Part shown: piece after piece, positions 11,879 to 23,164 of the stretch
Layout: every line of letters starts with the position of its first letter
Numbering within the stretch: the stretch's first letter is position 1
DNA from: Palaemon carinicauda
Lineage: Eukaryota; Arthropoda; Malacostraca; Decapoda; Palaemonidae
Direction of reading: 5' to 3'
NCBI RefSeq assembly: GCF_036898095.1
Contig: NC_090763.1
Coordinates: 61,721,167-61,785,166, forward strand
Length of the DNA: 64,000 nt
The notes under the pieces: model-generated
Databases searched by the model: none
What the model was told of the DNA's origin: nothing
Seen by the model: the letters and a program-made list of their open reading frames with translations, nothing else
Program-made: the position numbers and the translations under genes

Positions 11879-11974
11879 TTATATATTCACCGGGTAAGTA
11901 TATTCAAAAATTTATTTTATAATCAAAATATCATTTTTAAATATTTAACTTAGCCGGTGAATATATAATAGCTG
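11879..11974 (-). repeat. Internal complementary region (ICR) of A1
   Basis: The left half (to about 11931) is the exact reverse complement of the first 50 or so bases of the 3' ITR. The right half (from about 11932) is the reverse complement of the last 40 or so bases of the element at 24720-24760. Both terminal motifs, CCGGGTAAG and CTTAGCCGG, sit side by side here. In the DIRS model this region templates closure of the circular replication intermediate. Confidence 0.92.
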
Positions 11975-12367
11975 ATTCACACCCATGGTGGTGGGTAGAG
12001 ACCAGAATTAATAAAGTTTACAGCGTATATGCTTAGAGTTTTTGACAGTTATATCATAACAAAACCCAAATATATATAGGTACCTGGTAAGGAAGTTGAC
12101 TTAGACGATTACTCTGCCTTGTTAGTCTGTCTTCCTCACGAAGCCCAGCCATCCTCTTAGGATGCTGAAAGACTCCCAGGAGCTGAAGTATCAAGGGCTG
12201 CAACCCATACAACAGGACCTCATCAAACCCCTAATCTGGGCGCTCTCAAGAAATGACATTTGACCACCCGCCAAATCAACCAGGATGCGAAAGGCTTCTT
12301 AGCCTTCCGTACAACCCAAAAACAAGATTAAAAACATTTCAAGAGACAGATTAAAAGGATATTGGAA

Positions 12368-13561
12368 TTAAGGGAATGTAGTGGTAGAACCCTCACCCAC
12401 TACTGCACTCGCTGCAACGAATGGACCCAGTGTGTAGCAGTCCTCGTAAAGAGTCTGGACATCTTTTAAGTAAAATGACGCGAATACCGACTTGCTTCTC
12501 CAAAAGGTCGCGTCCATAATACTTTGCAGAGATCTATTTTGCTTAAAGGCCACGGAAGTTGCTATAGCTCTTACTTCGTGCGTCTTAACCTTAAGCAAGC
12601 ATCGGTCTTTTTCATTCAAGTGAGAATGAGCCTCTCGTATTAAAAATCTGATAAAATATGACAAAGCATTCTTTGACATAGGCAATGATGGTTTCTTAAC
12701 TGGGCACCATAAGGCCTCAGATCCACCTCGTAAGGACTTAGTACGAGCTAAGTAGAACTTAAGAGCTCTAACTGGACACAGCACTCTTTCAAATTCGTTG
12801 CCTACGATCTCTGACAGGCAAGGTATATCAAAAGACTTAGGCCAAGGACGAGAAGGCAGTTCATTTTTGGCCAGGAAACCAAGTTGAAGTGAACATGTGG
12901 CTTTTTCTGTAGAAAAGCCGATGTTCTTACTGAAGGCATGAATTTCACTGACCCTTTTAGCCGAAGCCAAGCACACTAGGAAAAGCGTCTTGAGGGTGAG
13001 ATCCTTCAGGGAGGCTGAATGTAATGGCTCAAACCTGTCTGACATGAGGAACCTTAGGACCACGTCTAAGTTCCATCCAGGAGTTGCCATACGACGTTCC
13101 TTAGAGGTCTCGAAAGACTTAAGGAGATCTTGGAGATCTTTATTGTTGGAAAGATCTAAGCCTCTATGTCGAAAGACCGAAGCCAACATGCTCCTGTAGC
13201 CCTTAATAGTGGGAGCTGAGAGGGAGCGAACATTTCTCAGATGTAAAAGAAAATCTGCGATTTGGGCTACAGAGGTACTGGAAGAGGACACAGATGCTGA
13301 CTTGCACCAGTCTCGAAAGACTTCCCACTTCGACTGGTATACTCTGATGGTAGAAGCTCTCCTAGCTCTCGCAATCGCACTGGCTGCCTCCTTCGAAAAG
13401 CCTCGAGCTCTTGAGAGTCTCTCGATAGTCTGAAGGCAGTCAGACGAAGCACGGGGAGGCTTTGATGAACATTCTTTACGTGGGGCTAACGTAAGAGATC
13501 TACCCTTAGAGGAAGACTTCTTGGAATGTCTACCAGCCATTGAAGTACCTCGGTGAACCAC
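12368..13561 (-). CDS. Tyrosine recombinase (integrase) of DIRS element A1
   Basis: 397 residues, apparently intact. Expected to integrate the circular double-stranded DNA intermediate of the element into the chromosome in the nucleus, without an LTR-type integrase. The N-terminal 40 residues are basic and disordered. Residues 41-150 form the SAM-like DNA-binding part (words ARARRASTIRVYQSKW and TIKGYRSMLASVFRHRGL). The catalytic domain follows with R203 (AKRVSEI), H328-E-V-R331, W354 and the nucleophile Y364 (ASFYLKDV), i.e. the R-H-R-W-Y set of tyrosine recombinases. The start ATG overlaps the end of the RT/RNase H frame by 76 bp in another frame, and this frame equals that of gag. About 390 bp of non-coding sequence separate its stop from the ICR. 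Confidence 0.93.
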   Translation of the reverse strand: MVHRGTSMAGRHSKKSSSKGRSLTLAPRKECSSKPPRASSDCLQTIERLSRARGFSKEAASAIARARRASTIRVYQSKWEVFRDWCKSASVSSSSTSVAQIADFLLHLRNVRSLSAPTIKGYRSMLASVFRHRGLDLSNNKDLQDLLKSFETSKERRMATPGWNLDVVLRFLMSDRFEPLHSASLKDLTLKTLFLVCLASAKRVSEIHAFSKNIGFSTEKATCSLQLGFLAKNELPSRPWPKSFDIPCLSEIVGNEFERVLCPVRALKFYLARTKSLRGGSEALWCPVKKPSLPMSKNALSYFIRFLIREAHSHLNEKDRCLLKVKTHEVRAIATSVAFKQNRSLQSIMDATFWRSKSVFASFYLKDVQTLYEDCYTLGPFVAASAVVGEGSTTTFP

Positions 13562-15414
13562 TCTCTCGCGGGCCAGAGGGGAGCAACCAACGTCAACCTT
13601 GTCCCTTCATGAGAGGCGAACTTCTGCAGTACCTTGTTGACTATCTTGAATGGTGGGAATGCATACAAGTCCAGATGAGACCAATCCAGTAGAAACGCGT
13701 CTATGTGGATCGCCTCTGGATCTGGGACTGGTGAGCAATAGATCGGTAACCTTTTGGTCAACGAGGTGGCAAAGAGGTCTATGGTGGGTTGACCCCAAGT
13801 CGCCCAAAGACTCTTGCTCACGTCCTTGTGGAGGGTCCATTCCGTGGGTATCACCTGACCCCTCCGACTGAGACAGTCTGCCAAGACGTTCAAGTCCCCC
13901 TGGATGAATCTCGTCAACAGGGAGATGCCTCGATTTCTTGACCATATGAGAAGGTCCCTTGCGATCTCGTACAGCGTGTGGGAGTGTGTGCCTCCTTGCT
14001 TGGAGATGTACGCCAAAGCTGTGGTGTTGTCTGAGTTGACCTCTACCACTTTGTTTCGAAGAATGCTTTCGAATTTCATCAAGGCCAAGTGGACTGCTAG
14101 TAGCTCCTTGCCGTTGATGTGCATGCTCTTCTGACTTGAGGTCCACAGACCCGAGCATTCCAGACCGTCCAGGGTCGCACCCCAACCCAAATCCGACGCG
14201 TCTGAGAACAACACGTGGTTTGGGTTCTTGACTGCTAGGGATAGTCCCTCTCTCAGACTGATATTGCTGTCCCACCATTTCAGGCATGCCTTTACTGGTT
14301 CGGAGACTGGGATTGATACCGTCTCTAGAGTCTTGCCCTTGTTCCAGTGAGAGGCTAGATGGAACTGGAGAGGCCGAAGGTGTAGTCTCCCTAGCGAGAC
14401 AAACTGCTCCAGGGATGAGAGAGTCCCTACGAGACTCATCCAACTCCTGACTGAACAACGTTCTCTTTTCAGCATTAGTTGGACTTTGAGCAGGGCTTGT
14501 TCTATTCGGGTGGCAGACGGAAAAGCCCGAAAAACTGGACTGCGAATCTCCATCCCCAAATATAGAATAGTCTGGGATGGGATCAGTTGGGACTTTTCTA
14601 AGTTGACCAAAAGTCCCAACTCCTTGGCCAGACCAAACGTCCAATGTAGATCCTGCAGACAGCGATGACTGGACGATGCTCTGAGAAGCCAGTCGTCCAA
14701 GTACAGGGAGGCTCGGATTCCCGATAGATGGAGGAATTTTGCCACATTCCTCATGAGCCTCGTAAACACGAGAGGAGCAGGACTGAGGCCAAAGCACAGG
14801 GCTCGAAACTGGTACACCACATTCCTGTAAACAAACCTCAGAAACGGTTGGGAATCCGGGTGTATAGGAATGTGGAAGTACGCATCTCGTAGGTCGAGAG
14901 AGACCATCCAGTCTCCCTCTCTGACCGCTGCTAAGACGGACTTCGTGGTCTCCATCGTGAATTTTGTTTTTGTAACAAAAACGTTGAGCGCACTGACGTC
15001 TAGCACTGGCCTCCAACCTCCTGTATGCTTTGGGACTAGGAAGAGACGGTTGTAAAACCCCGGTGATTGAAGGTCCGAGACTTTCACCACCGCTCCCTTC
15101 TCTAGCAACAGAGACACTTCTTGATTTAGGGCTTGTCTCTTTGACTCCTCTCGGTACCTGGGAGAGAGGTCTATGGGAGTTGTTACTAGAGGAGGTTTGC
15201 GTACAAACGGTATTTTGTACCCCTCTCTGAGCAACAGAACAGACTCTTGGTCTGCACCCCTCTTCTCCCAGGCCTGCCAGAAGCTCTTCAATCTGGCACC
15301 TACCGCTGTCTGAGGCTGTGGGCAGTCAGACTCTGCCACGGGAGGACTTGGCTCCTCTCTTCTTACCTTTCTTTCCCTCGGCACGAGAGCTTCCCCTGCT
15401 GGGAGCTCTGCCAC
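13486..15414 (-). CDS. Reverse transcriptase / RNase H polyprotein of A1
   Basis: 642 residues, no internal stop. The RT domain covers roughly residues 60-290: motif A SLDLRDAYFHIP at 172-183, the CFGLSPAP block at 207-214, motif C YLDD at 238-241, then NLEKSQ and YLG. RNase H spans about 400-520 with acidic residues D405 (FSDAS), E437 (GKELLA), D462 (NSDNTT) and D513 (NVLADCLSR). It copies the element RNA and removes the template strand. It overlaps gag by 89 bp (frame +1 relative to gag) and the recombinase by 76 bp. A stop after PLRVDLLR ends it; the A3 and A4 homologues continue about 107 codons further. How RT is translated (internal start, frameshift or separate mRNA) cannot be told from sequence. 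Confidence 0.93.
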   Translation of the reverse strand: MAELPAGEALVPRERKVRREEPSPPVAESDCPQPQTAVGARLKSFWQAWEKRGADQESVLLLREGYKIPFVRKPPLVTTPIDLSPRYREESKRQALNQEVSLLLEKGAVVKVSDLQSPGFYNRLFLVPKHTGGWRPVLDVSALNVFVTKTKFTMETTKSVLAAVREGDWMVSLDLRDAYFHIPIHPDSQPFLRFVYRNVVYQFRALCFGLSPAPLVFTRLMRNVAKFLHLSGIRASLYLDDWLLRASSSHRCLQDLHWTFGLAKELGLLVNLEKSQLIPSQTILYLGMEIRSPVFRAFPSATRIEQALLKVQLMLKRERCSVRSWMSLVGTLSSLEQFVSLGRLHLRPLQFHLASHWNKGKTLETVSIPVSEPVKACLKWWDSNISLREGLSLAVKNPNHVLFSDASDLGWGATLDGLECSGLWTSSQKSMHINGKELLAVHLALMKFESILRNKVVEVNSDNTTALAYISKQGGTHSHTLYEIARDLLIWSRNRGISLLTRFIQGDLNVLADCLSRRGQVIPTEWTLHKDVSKSLWATWGQPTIDLFATSLTKRLPIYCSPVPDPEAIHIDAFLLDWSHLDLYAFPPFKIVNKVLQKFASHEGTRLTLVAPLWPAREWFTEVLQWLVDIPRSLPLRVDLLR

Positions 15415-17830
15415 GAAAGGGCGGGATAAATCTAGACGCAGGAGTCTCGATCCTGGGTCTCACAGCAAAGGATGAAGAAGGAGCCCCTTTGCGAGCAGAG
15501 GACGCCATCAGGTCATGGGTGTCCTTCTGCACAAGCGAAGCAGCTATATCCTTAACCAGCTGCTGTGGAAACAAGGCCGCTGATAAGGGAGCATAGAGCA
15601 GTTCCGATCTCTGACAGGGAGTAACTCCTGCCGAAAGGAAAGAGCAAAGGGTTTCTCTCTTCTTTAAGACTCCCGACGTAAAGGTGGAGGCGAGCTCATT
15701 GGAGCCATCGCGGATGGCTTTATCCATACAGGACATGATAAGTAAGGAAACATCTTGGTCGGCAGACGAGATCTTCCTACTTAAAGCTCCTAATGACCAG
15801 TCAAGAAAGTTGAACACTTCAAAGGCCCTGTATACGCCTTTAAGTAGATGGTCAAGGTCCGAGGAGGACCAACAAATCTTCGAGCGACTCATGGCCAGGC
15901 GACGGGGAGAGTCTACGAGGCTTGAGAAGTCACCCTGGGCAGAGGCAAGGACTCCCAAGCCGAGAACTTCTCCCGTGTTATACCAGACGCTCGATCTAGA
16001 AGCAAGCTTAGAAGGAGGGAAGGCAAAAGCCGTCTTCCCCAAACTCCTCCTGGTATCCAACCAGTCGCCTAGAAGACGTAAAGCCCTCTTAGAAGAGCGA
16101 GAAATCACTAGCTTAGTAAAGGCTGGCTTGATAGCAGCTAAGCCTAGAGCAAACTCAGACGGAGGCGAACGAGGAGCAACAGCAACAAAGTGATCTGGAA
16201 AAAGATCCTTGAAAATCATCATGATCTTCTTAAAATCCATCGAAGGAGGAACAGCCTTAGGTTCATCTACATCTGAAGGATTATCATCAGGATGAGGATC
16301 AGCAACGTCCTCATCTGAAGGAGCTTCGTCCGATAACTGCTGAGTCTCAAGCAAGGGAGAGACCTGCCTTGGTGGCAATGCTTGACAAGCAGAGTCCAAA
16401 CGCACCGGAGCATCAGTAGCAGTCCAGGACGCTACGTCATGTAACTGCTTAACAGACTGACTAGCAACAACAACAGGAGCGGGAGGACGCTCGACGTCAA
16501 CTCGAGACTGCCTTGACTGCCTAGACTGAGCAGTCAAAACAACTCTTGACTGCGATGCTTGACGCTCAACGTCAAAACAAGTCAACTTCGCTGGTTGGCG
16601 AACGTCCTGAACGTCAACAAGAGCATGCGGCAGTGGCTGAACGTCCACAAGCGGCTGAAAGTCAACACGGGACTGCATCGAGTGAGGCTCTACAAAACGT
16701 GACTGACGTGACTTTGTAACGTCAACGTCAACAGGACGAGCAAAGGCTCGTTTGGGCGGCTGACGGCCAGGATCTCAATCAGCTAAGCGGCGAGGATCAT
16801 CGTGAACCTTCTCAGCAGAATAGTCCTCCATAAGAGAGGCAAGCTTATTCTGCACGTCTTGCAGTACAACCCATTTAGGATCAACGGGAATGGGTGCGGT
16901 AAGAGACGAGGGTAACGTCTGTGACTGCAAAACATTGCCTACACTAAGACTCTCGGAGCCTGTGTTACGCTTCTGTTTAGGCGGCGAGCAGTCTTCCGAT
17001 GACTGCACAGGGTCAGAGCTGTCCCAATGGCTACAACCAGGACGCTGGACCTGTCCTGAAGGGACTGACTTTTGCTTTAAGGGTCTCGAAACCTTGCTCC
17101 ACGGTTTCTTTCGCGATAAGCCTTCGGATGACGAGGAGAAAACCGTCTCGCTCGTCTTATGGTAGGGGCGGTCTTGACGAGACACGCCTGAAACCATAGA
17201 GAGAACGTTTGTTCGTTGGTTAAAGCCTCTCGAACCCATAAGTCCTACGACATTACTTCTCCCTGGGGCTTGGGAGCTTGCAAGAGGTCTCGGACTAGGC
17301 GAACGACAGGCACGAACAGACGAACCCTCTGTCGCAACACTGATAACACTTTGCGCACTAATCACTTTCTCCCCACGATTTTCTAATGTGGCACTCTGAC
17401 ACTTTAACTCTTTTACGTCCGCCATGAGTTGATTACGGTCCGTAGCTAACGACTCTACTCTCTCGCCCAAAGCTTGAATGGTACGTAACATATCCCGCAT
17501 TGATGGTTCCTGAGTGCTAGTAGAGGGTTCAGGCACAACTACTACTGGGGAAGGATTAGGTTCAGGGGCATGGGAGGAGGAAAATTCTAACGATCTAGAG
17601 GAACTTCTCCTCACCCTATCTCTCTCTAGCTTACGAGAATACTTGTCAAACTCAAGCCAATCGAATTCCGAAAGGCCCACGCACTCATCACACCGATCTC
17701 CTAATTGACAGGTTTTACCCCGACAATTAGAACACACAGTATGTGGGTCGAGAGAGGCCTTTGGAAGACGCTTATTACAATCCCTAGCATTACATTTACG
17801 AAATCTAGGAATTGGAGAAGGGTCAGCCAT
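15326..17830 (-). pseudogene. gag of A1, interrupted by one in-frame TGA
   Basis: The frame opens at ATG 17830 and ends at 15326, 835 codons with a single stop (TGA at 16775-16777); the pieces on both sides are in the same frame. The same position in A3 reads CGA, so a C-to-T change at a CpG explains it. Residues 13-50 hold a zinc cluster (C13, C18, H30, C33, C36, C41, C47, C50), followed by a basic R/S-rich stretch. A long disordered linker is full of VDV/SRV words encoded by repeated GTTGACGTT. The conserved C-terminal half (from about 500) includes SSKRALRLLGDW, RSSVWYNTGEVLGLGV and the basic tail GKKGKKRGAKSSRGRV. Presumed particle protein binding nucleic acid. Read-through of the stop cannot be excluded. 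Confidence 0.88.
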
Positions 17831-17980
17831 TTTGAAAAGTCAAAGAAAGTCCAAAAAACAATCCAAAGTCATCAACAATTAAATCTATCCAAAAAAGAGT
17901 TCAAGAGTTTAAGTTGAAGATAAAACACCTGCACTGCGAAAGCTCAAACCAAAAAGAAGTACTTCACCAAGACTGTTGAA

Positions 17981-18178
17981 AAATGTTATTTTTATTAATA
18001 AAATAAATTTTTGAATATACTTACCCGGTGATCATATAAGCTGCAACTCTGTTGCTCGACAGAAAAACCTACGGTCAAAATACGCCAGCGATCGCTATGC
18101 AGGTGGGGGTGTACATCAACAGCGCCATCTGTCGAGCAGGTACTTAGTACTCCAAGTAAACAAAGAACCAATTTTCTC
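17981..18178 (-). repeat. 3' inverted terminal repeat of A2
   Basis: The inverse of 24367-24541, identical by eye from the GTGATCATATAAGCTG word to the AATTTTCTC word. The tip bases AAATGTT are shared with A3 and A4. Confidence 0.92.
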
Positions 18179-18222
18179 CTCGGTCCACTGGGTCTCTATT
18201 GGGGAGGAAGGGAGGGTCCTTT

Positions 18223-18319
18223 AATATATGATCACCGGGTAAGTATATTCAAAAATTTATTTTATTAATAAAAATAACATTTTTCAATATTAAACTTAGC
18301 CGGTGATCATAAAAGCTGA
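18223..18319 (-). repeat. Internal complementary region of A2
   Basis: It joins the complement of the 3' tip (ATGATCACCGGGTAAG...) with the complement of the 5' tip (AATATTAAACTTAGCCGGTGATCAT). It carries the A2-specific TGATCAT word rather than the words of the other copies. Confidence 0.92.
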
Positions 18320-18722
18320 TTCACACCCAGGGGGGTGGGTAGAGACCAGCATTACATGTTTACATTATTATGAGCTAAGTATTTTGTATTTCATTTTAGC
18401 AGTTATTCAAAATAACAAACATAAAATAAATAAGTACCTGGTAAGGAAGTCGACTTGAACAATTACTCTGCCTTTTTAAGTACGTCTTCCTTACGGAGCC
18501 TCGCGATCCTCTTAGGATGCTGAGCGACCCCTAGGATCTGAAGTATCAAGGGTTGCAACCCATACAACAGGACCTCATCAAAACCTCTAATCTAGGCGCT
18601 TCTCAAGAAATGACTTTGACCACCCGCCAAATCAAGTAGGATGCGAAAGGCTTCTTAGCCTTCCGGACAACCCAAAAACAATAATAAAACATTTCAAGAG
18701 AAAGATTAAAAAGGTTATGGAA

Positions 18723-19902
18723 TTAGGGAATTGTAGTGGTTGAGCCCTCACCCACTACTGCACTCGTTGCTACGAATGGTCCCAGAGTGTAGCAGTTCTC
18801 GTAAAGAGACTGGACATTCTTAAGATAAAAAGACGCGAACACTGAATTGCTTTTCCAATAGGTTGCGTCGATTATACTTTGCAGAGATCTATTTTGTTTA
18901 AAGGCCACGGAAGTTGCGACAGCTCTAACTTCGTGTGTCCTTACCTTCAGCAAAGCTTGGTCTTCCTCATTCAGATGGGAATGAGCTTCTCGTATTAACA
19001 GTCTGATAAAAAAGGATAAAGCATTCTTTGACATAGGCAAAGATGGATTCTTAACTGAACACCATAAAGCTTCAGACGGGCCTCGTAAAGGTTTTTAAAT
19101 AGAACTTAAGAGCTCTTACAGGACATAAGACTCTTTCTAGTTCATTTCCAACCATACGATAAGTTTGGAATATCGAACGATATTGGTCAAGGCCGAGAAG
19201 GCAGCTCGTGTTTGGCTAGAAAACCAAGTTGTAGAACATGTAGCCGTTTCGGATGAGAATCCGATGTTCTTGCTGAAGGCATGAATCTCACTGACTCTTT
19301 TAGCTGAGGCTAAGCCTATCAGGAAAAGTCTTTAAGGTGAGATCTTTCAGGGAGGCTGATTGTAGCAGTTCGAACCTGTCTGACATAAGGAATCTTAGTA
19401 CCACGTCTAAATTCCAACCAGGTGTAACCAAACGACGCTCCTTCGTGGTCTAAAAAGACTTAAGGAGGTCCTGTAGATCTTTATTGTTGGAAAGATCTAA
19501 GCCTCTGTGACGGAAGACTGATGCCAACATGCTTCTGTAACCCTTGATAGTGGGAGCTGAAAGAGATCGTTCTTTCCTCAGATATAAGAGAAAGTCAGCT
19601 ATTTGAGTTACAGAGGTACTGGTCGAGGATACGGATACTGACTTGCACCAGTTTCGGAAGATTTCCCACTTCGATTGGTAGACTCTAAGGGTGGATGTTC
19701 TCCTTGCTCTAGCAATCGCTCTGGCTGCCTCCTTCGAAAAGCCTCTAGCTCTCGAGAGTCTTTCGATAGTCTGAAGGCAGTCAGACGAAGAGCGTGGAGG
19801 CCTTGGTGTACCTTCTTTACGCGTGGCTGACGTAGAAGGTCCACCCTTAGGGGAATTGTTCTGGGAACGTCTACTAGCCATCGAAGTACCTCGGTGAGCC
19901 AT
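18723..19902 (-). pseudogene. Broken tyrosine recombinase of A2
   Basis: Homologous over its whole length to the A1 and A3 recombinases but 1180 instead of 1194 bp, a net loss of 14 bases, so the frame is broken several times between about 19040 and 19450. The N-terminal half is open from MAHRG at 19902 to about 19450. The C-terminal 105 residues (18723-19040) still show HEVR, the conserved W and the ASFYLKNV tyrosine motif. The R203-equivalent region is affected by shifts. It cannot encode an active enzyme as it stands. Confidence 0.88.
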
Positions 19903-20835
19903 TCTCTCGCGGGCCAGAGGGAAGCAACTAGCGTCAACCTTGTCCCTTCGTGAGAGGCGAACTTCTGCAGTACCTTGTTGACAATCTTGAACGAGGGAAT
20001 GCATATAGATCTAGATGTGACCAATCTAGTAGAAAGGCATCTATATGAACTGCTGCTGGGTCCGGGATTGGTGAGCAAAATATTGTGAGCCTCTTGGTCA
20101 TCGAGGTTGCGAAGAGATCTATGGTTGGCTGGCCCCAGGTGGCCCAAAGTCTCTTGCATACATCCTTGTGGAGGGTCCATTCTGTTGGAATTATTTGTCC
20201 CTTCCGACTGAGACAATCTGCCATGACATTCAAGTTGCCTTGGATGAACCTCGTTACTAGTGATATGTCTAGACCTTTTGACCAGGTGAGGAGGTCCCTT
20301 GCGATCTCGTACAATGTCAGAGAGTAGGTCCCTCCTTGCTTGGAGATGTACGCCAAAGCCGTGGTGTTGTCCGAGTTCACCTCCACCACTTTGCCTTGAA
20401 GGAGAGACCTGAAGCTTTTCCAGGTCAGACGTACTGCCAGTAGCTCCTTGCAGTTGAAATGCATTGTCCTTTGACTCGAGTTCCATAATCCTGAGCATTC
20501 CCTACCGTCTAATGTCGCACCCCAGCCTACGTCCGATGCGTCCGAGAAGAGAACGTGGTTGGGAGTCTGCACAGTCAGGGGAAGACCCTCTCTAAGGTTG
20601 ATATAGTCCTTTCACCAAGTCAGACAAGACTTTATCTTTCCGGAAACCGGGATCGAGACCGCTTCTAGCGTCTTGTCCTTTTTCCAGTGAAAAGCTAGAT
20701 GGTACACAAGAGGACGGAGGTGTAGTCTTCCTAGTGACACAAATTGATCCACGGATGACAGTGTCCCTACCAGACTCATCCACAGCCTGACTGGGCAGCG
20801 TTCCTTCTTCAGCATCTTCTGGATGGATAGCAGGG
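19608..20835 (-). pseudogene. RT thumb / RNase H remnant of A2
   Basis: Two overlapping open stretches (19934-20572 and the frame ending at 19608) together cover the RNase H domain: FSDASDVGWGA, CKELLAV, NSDNTT and NVMADCLSR are all visible. A frameshift near 20000 separates it from its C-terminal extension, and another near 20580-20620 from the thumb. The RT palm with the YLDD motif is missing: the sequence passes straight from the thumb to gag-type sequence at about 20840. The same junction is found in A3 at about 30640. Confidence 0.85.
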
Positions 20836-21244
20836 CTGGGGGTTGATCGTCTTGTTCAGCAACGTCCTCATCAGAGGGTTCCTCATCCGAAACTGATGAG
20901 GAAACGGCAACGGAGTGGGCAACGTCTGACTCGCTGAATCCAGTCGCACTGGTGGATGCGTGACGGAGCCGGACGCAATATCATGGCACTGCTGCACAGT
21001 CTGTGAACTGTCAACAACCATGGGTGCGCGAGGAAGTACAGCGTCAACCCGAAACTGTCTAGACTGTCTGGGTTGTGCAGTCAACACCCTACCGGGTTGC
21101 TGAGGTTGACGCACTGCGTCACAACAAGTCACCTCTGCTGGTTGTTGAACGTCTTCCTAGTGACACACTGAACGTCAACAACCACCTCCGAGCGTCGCTT
21201 AACGTCAACGTGCGACTGGCAACCCACACTGGGTCGCATCGGTG

Positions 21245-21424
21245 GAGGAACCACCTCAACTGGCAGACGCGAGTAGGTTACCTCAGCGTCAACAGGGCGC
21301 ACAACCGACCGGTTGGAAGGTTGTTGGCCAGAAGGAGGAACCACCTCAACTGGCAGACGCGAGTAGGTTACCTCAGCGTCAACAGGACGCACAACCAACC
21401 GGTTGGAAGGTTGTTGGCCAGAAG
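21245..21424. repeat. 90-bp tandem duplication in the A2 gag linker
   Basis: Two direct copies, 21245-21334 and 21335-21424, with very few differences. 90 bp is 30 codons, so the frame is preserved. A3 and A4 have one copy. Confidence 0.92.
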
Positions 21425-22141
21425 GTTCTTCTCCGCATTTAAGTCCTCTATCAAGGACACAAGCTTGGACTGCATGTCTTGCAGCAAAGCCCATTTAGGG
21501 TCTACGGGAGCAGGTGTGGCAACAGACGGGGTTAGCGACTGAGGCGGAACCATTTACCATCCCTAAAAGCCTTGTTATGTGTGACATAATAGTACAGCAA
21601 AACTTCAAAGGCTCGACAAAAGTTGAGAAGTTGACCTGTAAACAACTTGGAGCGTCTCCTGGCTAGGCGCCAAGGCAAGTCTACCAGAATTGAGAAGTCT
21701 ATCTGGGCAGAGGCATGAACTCCCAAGCCGAGAACTTCTCTCGTGTCCTATCAGACTCTCGCTCTATAAGCCAGTTTAAAAGAAGGGAAATCAAAGGCTG
21801 TATCCCCCAAACTCCTCCTGGTGCAAAAACCAGTCGCCTAGCCAACGTAACGCTCTCTAGGAGAGCGAGAGAGCACTAGCTTAACAACAAACGGCTTCGA
21901 AGTAGCTAGGCCTAGTGTAAGTTCTGACGTTTAGGCGAACGAGGAGCAGCAGTTACAAGATCCGGACGAAGATCCTTAAAAAATCATCATGATTTAATTA
22001 AAGTCCATAGGAGGCTAAGCAGCTTAAGGCTCCTCTCCAAATGACAGAGTCCTCAAAGGAATATCAGTAGGAGGGAGAACAGCACTTTCTCATCTACAGG
22101 AACCTTGTCCGATAAAAGCTAGGTTATCTCAGTGAGTCTCT

Positions 22142-22361
22142 CACTGGTGCAATAGTAGCAGACCAGAAGGCAACGTCATGTAACTGCTTGACAGTCTGTG
22201 AACTCTCAACAACTGAACTGTCAACCACAACAGGTGCGTGAGGACATACAGCACTGGTGCATTAGTAGCAGACCAGAAGGCAACGTCATGTAACTGCTTG
22301 ACAGTCTGTGAACTGTCAACAACTGAACTGTCAACCACAACAGGTGCGTGAGGACATACAG
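22142..22361. repeat. 110-bp tandem duplication in the A2 gag linker
   Basis: Direct copies 22142-22251 and 22252-22361. The period follows from CACTGGTGCA at 22142 and 22252. It is not a multiple of three, so it disrupts the frame. A3 has one copy at about 31890-31998. Confidence 0.9.
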
Positions 22362-23164
22362 TGTTCACTCGAGACTGCTTTGACTGTCTATACTGAGCAG
22401 TCAAAACAACTCTAGAATGCGGAGGTTGACGCACCGCGTCAAAACAAAACAACTTAGACTGTTGTTGTACCTCGCGAACGTCAACGGAAGGTTCCGTGCG
22501 TTACTGAACGTCAACATGCGGCTGGCAGGGTACACTGGAACGCATGGGTGGCGGGACTCTCTCAGCTGGAGTGCGGCAGAAGGTTGCCTCAGCGTCCACA
22601 GGACGCACAACCGTGTTGGTTGTAGGCTAAAGGTTGTAGTGTCAACCTTCTCCGCACGAAAGTCCCGCATCAATGACGTTAACTGAGACTGCATGGTCTG
22701 CAGCACAGACCACTTAGGGTCTACAGGAGCAGGTGCGGCAACAGACGGTGTGACTGCCTGATGCGGTACCGCTTTGCCTCTCTTAGGAGGTGAGCAGTCG
22801 TCGGAAGACTGCAGCGAGTCCGAACTGACCCAGTGGCTACAACTGGGCCGTTGGACTTGCGCGGAAGGGACCGACTTGCGCTTAATAAGCTGCGAGACCT
22901 TGGTCCATGGTTTCTTACGAGAAACCTCTTCCGCAGACGAGAAATAAATGGGCTCTCTCGTCTTTGTGTGGGTGGGGCGATCTTGGGTAGATACGCCCGA
23001 AACCACGGAGGGAAACGTCTGTTCATTGATCAAGGCCTGACGAACCCATAAGTCGTTCGACATTACTTCTCCCCTGGGCTTGGGAGCTTGCAAGAGGTCC
23101 CGGACTAGGTGAACGACAGGCACGAACAGACGAACCCTCGGACGCAACACTGTAACACTTTGCG

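Larger units (their letters stand above)
20840..23164 (-). pseudogene. Rearranged gag remnants of A2, with part of the gag linker present twice
   Basis: From right to left, 23150-22140 covers the gag linker from the SVRACRS word onwards. A conserved C-terminal fragment follows at about 21530-21780 (VHASAQIDFSILVD, RAFEVL). A second linker copy occupies 21500-20840, including EVTYSRLPVEVVPP and the acidic SDE word. Frames are broken repeatedly. The right part (about 22450-23060) is nearly identical to A4 (47775-48400), whereas the matching part of A3 resembles A1, so this gag region is a mosaic. The zinc cluster is absent. Confidence 0.8.

Noticed and set aside
11894..11953. A real 60-bp spliceosomal intron in the A1 genes
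   Set aside because: On the coding (minus) strand of the element the ICR reads in reverse and no gene spans it; the GT-AG pattern is relevant only to circle junctions or antisense RNA, so it is listed as a hypothesis.
13607..15016. 469-residue minus-strand frame in A1, and the 569-residue frame 44511-46220 in A4
   Set aside because: They run in another frame over the RT/RNase H gene and have S/R/Q-rich shadow composition. Only the last 84 codons of the A4 frame are real (recombinase N-terminus).
12368..15414. DNA methyltransferase domain as in DIRS-1 of slime moulds
   Set aside because: RT/RNase H and recombinase frames overlap directly and no methyltransferase motif was found in any copy.
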